From assembly GCA_021442965.1 (NCBI GenBank), contig JABUUX010000142.1, forward strand, positions 1 through 6,112: 6,112 bases of DNA, in the 5' to 3' direction. Positions 4,407 to 6,112 of the stretch are shown here, one piece after another (the stretch's first letter is position 1; every line of letters begins with the position of its first letter). Below the pieces are notes generated by a model. That model saw only the letters and a list, made by a program, of their open reading frames with translations, made no database searches and had not been told where the DNA came from. The translations under genes and the position numbers were made by a program. Origin of the DNA: Treponema sp. (GTDB lineage: Bacteria; Spirochaetota; Spirochaetia; Treponematales; Treponemataceae).

Positions 4407-5974
4407 AGATTTGGATTGCAAGTTACGAATGTTCAGGAATCCTTGAAGCAGGTGGAGTAAAGAACGTAACTTTTTCTCTTTGCAAGGAATTCTCTAATAA
4501 TGATTGTGATGTTACGCTTTTTCTGCCATTCTTTGGCTGCACATCCTTATCTGAGATAAAAGATTTTAAAGAAAATGTTTTTTATTCTAATATATTTATT
4601 GCCGGCAAAAATGAATCAGTATCTTTTTCAACCTGTAAATCTTTGATTTACAATTTTAACATCGTTTTTATAAATCATTCAGTATTTTTAGAAAAAGAAG
4701 GAATTTATACTTATACTATTAACGAAGAGAAAATCAATTCTTTACATAAAAAAGGTTCTGGTCATGAAGATTCAAAGTTTTTAGATACATTATTTTCAAA
4801 AGCTGTCAGTGAATATGCTAATTGTATTTCGAAAGAAAATCTTCCAGATATAATTCATTGTCAGGATGCATCAACCGCAATGATTCCTTTTTTTGTATCT
4901 AAAAATCATGTTTTAAACGATACAAGAACTGTCGTTACAATTCATAATGCAGGGCCTTTCTATCATCATGAATATAAAGATATAAGTGAAGCAGCTTGGT
5001 TATCATCTTTTCCTGAAACTTGTTTTAAAGACTGCATGAATGGAAAAAAAATTGAACCATTTTTAGTTGCCAGTGAATATGGGGCACTGCTTACAACTGT
5101 TTCTCCTTATTATGCCGAAGAAATTACAAATCCGATATTTAACCACGAAACTGACGGGTTGGCTTCTATTTTTTCATCAAAAAATATTCCTGTTACTGGT
5201 ATTACTAACGGTATTGATGCAGATTTATATGAACCGGCAGTACCTTCAAAATCACTCTTACCGTATGAGTTTTGTCCGGAAAAGGGAGATTTAAATGGGA
5301 AATATAAGAACAGGGAGTATTTTTTAGAAAAAATTAGTGAAAATGATTCTGAACTATTAATTGATATAAAAAAATATGGATTTCTTTCCAAGGCATTCGA
5401 AAAATCAGTTTTTTTGTGTTATCAGGGAAGACTTGCCACACAAAAAGGACTTCAGGTTTTTGCAGATGCTATTCCTGAAATAATAAAAAAATATCCTGAA
5501 ATAAGAATAATTATTACAGGTCAAGGTGAAACACAAATAGAAGATATTTTTATAAAACTTGCACTATCAGAAAACTATGCCGGAAAAATATTATTTTTAA
5601 ATGGTTACAATAAAAAAGCAGCCAGGCTTACAGTTGCCTCCGGTGATTTTATTATTCTGCCAAGTTTTTTTGAACCATGTTGTCTTGAAGATTTTACTGC
5701 CATGCTTTATGGTACTATTCCTATTGCACATAAAACTGGTGGACTAAATAAAATTATAGAATCTGTTACAGGTTTTCTATATGAAGGAAATACACCAGAA
5801 AATCTTGCAAAAAAAATTTTTAATGCAATCGATTTTTTTAGAGATAAAACAGATGATGTCTACGAAATGCAAAAAAAAGGTGCTTCATTAACTAGAGACG
5901 AATATCTATGGGATAAAGTTTGTAAAAAAGAGTATATTCCTCTGTTTATGAATTTACTGAATAAAAATAATTAA
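4403..5974 (+). CDS. glgA: Glycogen (starch) synthase, GlgA family, GT5-like, with altered substrate loop
   Basis: The 523-aa protein, with two Rossmann-type halves (GT-B fold), is expected to extend alpha-1,4-glucan from ADP-glucose in the cytoplasm. The N-terminal half has the glycine loop (residues 14-19, LEAGGV), HCQD at 152-155 (E. coli D137 region), TIHN, and TDGLASIF followed by GITNGIDADLYEP. The C-terminal half has GRLATQKGL at 342-350 (R343 and K348, equivalent to E. coli R300 and K305), EPCCL at 424-428 (E424 and C426, equivalent to E377 and C379), YGTIPIAHKTGGL and a TGF-containing end. E15 replaces Lys15, which in E. coli binds ADP-glucose; N21 replaces D21; C427 replaces the Gly of EPCGL. 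The protein is about 45 residues longer than E. coli GlgA (477 aa), mostly in the linker before residue 340. It has only a weak GGA upstream and overlaps the aroH stop by 4 nt, so it is probably coupled. The family is clear; donor specificity or activity may differ. Confidence 0.92.
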   Translation: MKIWIASYECSGILEAGGVKNVTFSLCKEFSNNDCDVTLFLPFFGCTSLSEIKDFKENVFYSNIFIAGKNESVSFSTCKSLIYNFNIVFINHSVFLEKEGIYTYTINEEKINSLHKKGSGHEDSKFLDTLFSKAVSEYANCISKENLPDIIHCQDASTAMIPFFVSKNHVLNDTRTVVTIHNAGPFYHHEYKDISEAAWLSSFPETCFKDCMNGKKIEPFLVASEYGALLTTVSPYYAEEITNPIFNHETDGLASIFSSKNIPVTGITNGIDADLYEPAVPSKSLLPYEFCPEKGDLNGKYKNREYFLEKISENDSELLIDIKKYGFLSKAFEKSVFLCYQGRLATQKGLQVFADAIPEIIKKYPEIRIIITGQGETQIEDIFIKLALSENYAGKILFLNGYNKKAARLTVASGDFIILPSFFEPCCLEDFTAMLYGTIPIAHKTGGLNKIIESVTGFLYEGNTPENLAKKIFNAIDFFRDKTDDVYEMQKKGASLTRDEYLWDKVCKKEYIPLFMNLLNKNN

Positions 5975-6008
5975 AAAAAAGACCTTAAGGTATTGACTAT
6001 TTTTTTTT
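5973..6008 (+). terminator. Weak possible glgA terminator (A-tract, small palindrome, T-tract)
   Basis: After the glgA stop comes a run of A ending at 5980, then the 10-bp palindrome ACCTTAAGGT at 5982-5991, then nine T at 6000-6008. As RNA the palindrome gives only a 3-bp stem with a 4-nt loop, plus possible A-U pairing of the two tracts. It overlaps the promoter of the following tRNA. It is a poor hairpin, and readthrough into the tRNA is possible. Confidence 0.28.
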
Positions 6009-6019
6009 GAATCTATAAT
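5993..6019 (+). promoter_or_regulatory. Promoter of the tRNA-Thr gene
   Basis: TTGACT (5993-5998, 5/6 to TTGACA) and a perfect TATAAT (6014-6019) are separated by 15 bp. Nine of those spacer bases are a T-run at 6000-6008. TAATAT at 6016-6021 would give a 17-bp spacer but matches only 4/6. The predicted start near 6026 leaves about 33 nt of leader before the mature tRNA, to be removed by RNase P. This is the strongest promoter in the window. Confidence 0.7.
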
Positions 6020-6058
6020 ATATCAATCATTCCAAGCACGAATGGTTCGGAATTAAAT

Positions 6059-6112
6059 GCTGCCTTAGCTCAGCTGGTAGAGCACGTGATTTGTAATCTC
6101 GGGGTCGTGGGT
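6059..6112 (+). tRNA. tRNA-Thr (anticodon UGU), truncated at window end
   Basis: The 5' acceptor strand is GCTGCCT (6059-6065), followed by TA. The D arm is GCTC / AGCTGGTA / GAGC (6068-6083), and 6084 is A26. The anticodon arm is CGTGA / TTTGTAA / TCTCG (6085-6101), with anticodon TGT at 6092-6094, which reads ACA-type threonine codons. A 5-base variable loop (6102-6106) and the T-stem 5' strand GTGGG (6107-6111) follow. The window stops at the first T-loop base, so about 20 bases and any encoded CCA are missing. The third anticodon-stem pair (29-41) is T opposite T; the other four pairs are Watson-Crick. Confidence 0.95.

Noticed and set aside
5110..5391. Leftward 93-codon open frame inside glgA
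   Set aside because: It is antisense to the conserved glgA region around the NGID motif and has no start signal or recognisable product.
1..6112. CRISPR array, transposon, prophage or direct-repeat cassette
   Set aside because: No regularly spaced repeats, transposase motifs, terminal inverted repeats or integrase-like genes are seen, and all space is taken by ordinary genes with short gaps.

Overview
The window is AT-rich (roughly two-thirds A+T by eye), densely coding bacterial chromosome with short gaps and two ATGA-type start/stop overlaps. Base composition, frequently weak ribosome binding sites and the gene set suggest a host-associated or rumen-type Treponema or related spirochaete. 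That is an inference from style; a low-GC Firmicute is not excluded. No phage, transposon, CRISPR or plasmid signal was seen. Most genes are housekeeping, and the unusual content lies in individual residues and small sites.

Left part (1-1465). The window opens inside the N-terminus of a folylpolyglutamate/dihydrofolate synthase (folC) read leftward. It is divergent from trpS, which is read rightward. TrpS is a tryptophanyl-tRNA synthetase of the GDRPTG...HIGH clade. trpS and the next gene converge on a 16-bp perfect inverted repeat, the probable shared transcription end.

Middle (1466-3283). A leftward two-gene unit encodes a small three-helix membrane protein of unknown function and, overlapping it by 4 nt, a class II tRNA nucleotidyltransferase (CCA-adding enzyme or poly(A) polymerase) with an HD domain. 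It starts from a 46-bp divergent promoter region in which the -10 elements for the two directions overlap.

Right part (3284-5974). A rightward unit of three tightly packed genes encodes a membrane-anchored protein with weak SPFH/prohibitin-like character, an AroH-type chorismate mutase, and a GlgA-type glycogen synthase. The last two overlap by 4 nt. The GlgA keeps the C-terminal catalytic residues of the family but has Glu where the canonical enzyme has the substrate-binding Lys15.

Right edge (5975-6112). A good sigma-70-type promoter, whose spacer contains a run of nine T, precedes a tRNA-Thr(UGU) gene cut off by the window end.

I see no clear undescribed multi-gene system. The best leads are the altered GlgA substrate loop, the three-gene unit joining an anchored protein to aroH and glgA, the anomalous folC P-loop at the edge, and the homopolymer-spaced tRNA promoter.
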